Source of the DNA: Cordia subcordata
Lineage: Eukaryota > Streptophyta > Magnoliopsida > Boraginales > Cordiaceae
Reading direction: 5' to 3'
DNA length: 64,000 nt
NCBI GenBank assembly: GCA_028554755.1
Contig: JAPTOF010000019.1
Location: 382,001 to 446,000, forward strand
The first letter of the stretch is position 1. Each line of letters begins with the position of its first letter. Under the pieces are notes generated by a model that was not told the DNA's origin, searched no databases, and saw nothing but the letters and a program-made list of their open reading frames with translations. A program made the translations under genes and the position numbers. This document shows positions 60,590 through 64,000 of the stretch, piece after piece.

Positions 60590-60603
60590 TATATATCTAT
60601 ATA

Positions 60604-60639
<36 letters not shown>
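60590..60639. repeat. (TATC)/(TA)n microsatellite
   Basis: ATATCTAT units lead into a TA array of about 17 units. Confidence 0.85.
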
Positions 60640-60641
<2 letters not shown>

Positions 60642-61250
60642 CTCGAGTCTAGATCTGACTAGACAAGAACCTTTCTTTTTATTTTTGTTTCTACTGTCAG
60701 AGCCCACACCAGTGTAATAGATTCAAGGGTTGGGCAAAGATAGACCAAGGCCTTGCTTAGAATCCGTTGGGCCAAGACCAGCATGTTTTTGTGAAAAAGC
60801 AATTTCTTGGACTGAATACTATTATTCTGAAGCATCCAATCTCACCTAATTTATTAGTTTTTCAAACATTACAGGAAAACATCAAACTACAAATTAACCC
60901 GTTCTACTAAACAACCCAATCCAATAGATCAAGTCACTAGTATAATATAATGTATATATGTTAAAGTCAAATATAATTTTTAAGTGCTTCTCGCCAATGT
61001 TGCACGACATTTATTGCGTCATTGGTCGAAGAATCGGATCTGATCAATATTGAATCCTTTTCTCTATTATTTAATTTGTTACGCTGTTGATTATTTTTCG
61101 CCAATTATATATAGTGATGTTTTGGCCCACATACATATTTAATTTTGCCATGAGAGAGGAAAACTTAAACAATATACATTGGTATGTTTAGCAAGATTCA
61201 CAAAAAGAGCTAATAAGGAGGGGTAACACACTCCACTTTTAAAAAGCATA

Positions 61251-63425
61251 AGGGTAATTGATAAGAATCTATCTTTTTGAATTTTTTAAATTTTGTAATT
61301 ATTGTTTCCTGTTGTAACTTCATTCCCTGTACTCTCTCACTGGTTGTTAGGCTTTGTTGTAACATTCTTTGCAAGTAATATAGAGAAAATATCTTTCTCT
61401 AATTATGTCATGGTATCTGCTTTCTCTTTAGCCTAGAAGACAAAGTCGTCTTTCTTTTTCCTGGGTTATATTTTCTTGCTAGGCGCACCAATTTTCTTTT
61501 TCATGGCTTCTTCCTGTTCTTCTTCTACACCCTCATTTGCTCTTCCCACTTTCAATGTCAAGGCCTATGTTACAGTAGCCTTTGATTTTACAAATTATCT
61601 TACTTGGAAGAATCAGATATCAAACTTCTTTTTGTTGAATGAGCTACTTGGTTGAGTTGATGGGTCAATTCTCTATTGAAAGGCGGACTCGACTTCATCA
61701 CCAACCATTGTAGAACGAAAGAAAACTAATGGATTTGTCACTGCTTGTATCTCCGCTACACTATCCGAAGCTTTAGTCCATCAAGCAACTAGTTACTCTT
61801 CTGCCTATGCTTTATGGGATGCTCTCAAAGAATCTTTTATGTGACATTCTCTTGCTCGTAAATCTTTACTATGTGCGTAGTTGAGGATTGTTAAGAAAGA
61901 AGCTGCATCTATTACTGATTATCTTACATATTCACACTATTGCAAATTCCTTGGTTGCGATTAGTGAATCTATCTCCGATAAGGATTTGGTGCTTGTTAT
62001 GCTGGAAAGTCTTCCTCACCAATGCCGCTCCTTCGTCGCCTCTATTGAAAATCTGGCGACTACACCATCATTCTCACAGTTACGTGCTAAGTTGCTAGCT
62101 TATGAACAGGGTCTTTTCCTTGATGATGATACATTTGATTCATCTCTTCAGGCGCTGAGCTTTCAATTACAAGCTTCATCTCTTCAACAAAGCACTGCTT
62201 TAGTTGCTCAAACTTCATCAAAACCCACTTCGACACTATAGTCTTCTAAATTCTATAGGAAAACGTCTGGTGGCTATAAGGGCAAATGTCAGATTTGCAA
62301 ATGCCGAGGCCATTCTGCTGATCGTTGTTATAAACGCTATGAAGGTCAAGGACAGTCTCGTTCATCTAATTCAGTGTCTCAATTTGCTAGTCTTCATCAT
62401 TAATCTTCCTCCTAACCACCTTTGCTACCCACACCTGCGACTTCTTCTTAGGTTCCAGATTCTGGAGCCATCACTCATATGACTAATGATTCTACTCTCC
62501 TTCAGAATATACAACCTTGTAATGGTTCTGATCAGTTGCTCGTCAGAGATGGTACGCCTCTTTCTATAGCAAATTTTGTTTCCTCGTCTTCGTCTACTTT
62601 GTCCGGACCTTTATCGCTTAATCGTGTGTTGCATGTTCCCAATCTTACACATTGTCTTTTGTCAGTCTCCTAATTTACCAAAGAAAATAATGTTTCCTTT
62701 GAATTTTTTCCCTCTACGTGTCTTGTTAAGGATCTTCAAACAGGGATTCCATTACTCAACGGCCACATTGAATCAAATTTATACACTTTACCGGTTACCT
62801 CCTGTCTAAGCTCGTCGTGGGATGTGGCATTGTCTGCTAGTTGCGAGTCTACTTCTCTTTGGCATAGTCTATTGGGTTATCCAGCCAAACTGGTTTTCTC
62901 TGCGCTCTGGTCTCAGTCATTTATCAAGTTTAAAGATTTTTGTCATTACAAAAGGTCTGTAATTCTTGTATGCAATGCAAAAGTCACAAATTGTCTTTCT
63001 CTCTTTTGTCTCGTCAGACTAGTTTTCCTTTTAGTTCATAGTAATGTTCGGGGACCTGCCCCAGTTTTGTCTTATTCCGGCTTTCGTTTCTTTTTTTTTT
63101 TGTTTTATTTATTGATGATTTTAGTCGATATACGTGATTATATCCGCTTCGTAATAAAAGTAATGTTTATTCTTGCTTTTTAGAATTTCAATCTTTTATT
63201 GAAAATCAATTCTCCACCAAAAATACATTCTTTTCAATATGATGGAGTTCTGAACTCACTCAAGGCAAAATGAAATTGCATTTTCTTACTCATGGAATTC
63301 GACACCGTAGATCTTGTCCAAATACCCTAGAACAAAATGGTTTGGCTGAGCGTAAAATTCATCATATTACTGAAATGGGAACTACTATTTTGTTCAATGC
63401 TTACTTTAAAAATTTAAGGAGATAA
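61251..63425 (+). mobile_element. 3'-truncated, decayed Ty1/copia element
   Basis: A probable 5' LTR end (TTATGTCA near 61409) is followed by TGGTATCTGC, a damaged primer-binding site, and then by gag and the first half of pol. The coding similarity stops at about 63400 in mid-integrase, and neither RT/RNase H nor a 3' LTR follows. Ordinary AT-rich sequence resumes there. The left border is uncertain. Confidence 0.75.
61504..63400 (+). pseudogene. Copia gag-integrase remnant
   Basis: Gag begins MASSCSSSTPSFALP (61504) with the expected FTNYLTWKNQI segment, and is then broken by stops. A later gag part lies at 61888-62241 (LVMLESLPHQCRSFVASIE). The CCHC knuckle CQICKCRGHSADRC is intact near 62291-62332. 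The protease reads VPDSGAITHMTND near 62455. A pre-integrase segment (SLWHSLLGYP) and integrase pieces (FIDDFSRY, then CPNTLEQNGLAERK near 63318) follow in shifting frames. Many stops; non-functional. Confidence 0.8.
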
Positions 63426-63940
63426 CGTATACGTTCACTTAATTGTAGGCACATGAATCATAATAATTTTTTTTAAATAATTTTTTTCTTTTTCACCACT
63501 TAAAAATTTAAGAAAACTAGAAGACAATAGACTATCAAATCCAATTCCTTTGAGAATTTCTTTTTCCTGATTCCTTTAGGAATGGGAAAAAGATCTAGGT
63601 ATATGTATAGTGTGATAAGATATGATAAGCATCTTAAAATAAGATCATTTCAGACATACTAGTAGTATTTGATTTTTCATTTTTCTCTCTAATCTTTTAT
63701 CATCTAGTTTTTGAAAACACACACACACATATATAGCAGATATGTAGTAGGTTTGTCATTCTTTTTTTAACAATTAGTTCAGGTGCATGTCCTAGTCATG
63801 GAATAGGAGAAAAAAAAGGATATTGGAAAGAGTCTTGCCCTTTATAAAATTTAGGCAAAAGACAATTGAATAACATGAGATAAAAAGAGTTTTTACTAGG
63901 CTAGCAGTGAACATAATGACTAGACATAAATGCCTATAAT
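63426..63940. other. Intergenic, no gene recognised
   Basis: AT-rich. It includes a fragment near 63616-63660 similar to the right end of the TIR element at 21890-22197. Confidence 0.4.
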
Positions 63941-64000
63941 GGCATGTTTGGATTAGTTTTTTTTTTTTTTTCTTTAGGAAAAAATACTTTTTTTTCCTGA
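63941..64000. mobile_element. Left end of a GTTTGGATTGG-family MITE, cut by window edge
   Basis: GGCATGTTTGGATTAGTTTT followed by a long T run and GGAAAAAATAC matches the left end of the copy at 24240. The window ends before the right terminus. Confidence 0.45.

Larger units (their letters stand above)
58567..61250. other. Intergenic, no gene recognised
   Basis: AT-rich. It holds a diverged tandem duplication (59013-59216), a MITE-like copy (59681-59905) and TA arrays near 60318-60344 and 60590-60639. No supported coding region. Confidence 0.45.

Overview
The window is nuclear DNA of a flowering plant, almost certainly a eudicot. It is AT-rich, with long gene-free stretches, GT-AG introns, dense TA/GA microsatellites and many transposon remnants. 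No bacterial, plasmid or viral-type operon is present. Gene names come from recognising protein families by eye; no database search was run.

Seven host genes can be supported. In order they are: an R2R3-MYB of the MYB68/MYB84-RAX group (614-2092, +); a type-2 ACC synthase with a complete C-terminal TOE tail (14912-16715, -); a DYW-class PPR protein (32575-34734, +); a CGR2/CGR3-type Golgi pectin methyltransferase (34975-38439, -); a P-class PPR protein (42386-44335, -); a PLS/E-class PPR protein (44778-46982, +), divergent from the previous one across 442 bp; and squalene epoxidase (48593-57281, -; 8 exons). From memory, the first six match the Arabidopsis block At3g49690 (MYB84) - At3g49700 (ACS9) - At3g49710 (PPR) - At3g49720 (CGR2) - At3g49730 (PPR) - At3g49740 (PPR). 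Part of it also matches the duplicate block At5g65790 (MYB68) - At5g65800 (ACS5) - At5g65810 (CGR3) - At5g65820 (PPR). The window is therefore a conserved microsynteny block with squalene epoxidase on its right flank.

The rest is mostly intergenic sequence and mobile DNA. 2093-14911 has no recognisable gene; it holds microsatellites, two Helitron-like ends and small MITE-like repeats. 16716-27456 holds nested TTA-flanked MITEs, another TIR element and a decayed copia fragment that carries a small solo-LTR-like insertion. 27472-32419 is a dead L1-type LINE with a clean 15-bp target duplication, ending 155 bp before the DYW-PPR start codon. 47009-47722 is the 5' end of a copia element that begins just after a PPR stop codon. 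50699-55763 is a near-complete but stop-riddled copia element in squalene epoxidase intron 3; its target duplication begins six bases into the intron, leaving the splice donor intact. 57462-64000 holds a Mutator-like TIR element, a diverged tandem duplication, a 3'-truncated copia element and copies of the same MITE family.

Functionally the genes look independent: a transcription factor, ethylene synthesis, organelle RNA processing, cell-wall pectin methylation and sterol/triterpene synthesis. Their adjacency looks like inherited gene order, not a pathway cluster. I found no convincing new biological system. The strongest signals are the intronic copia insertion at the splice donor, the synteny block and the nested transposon events.
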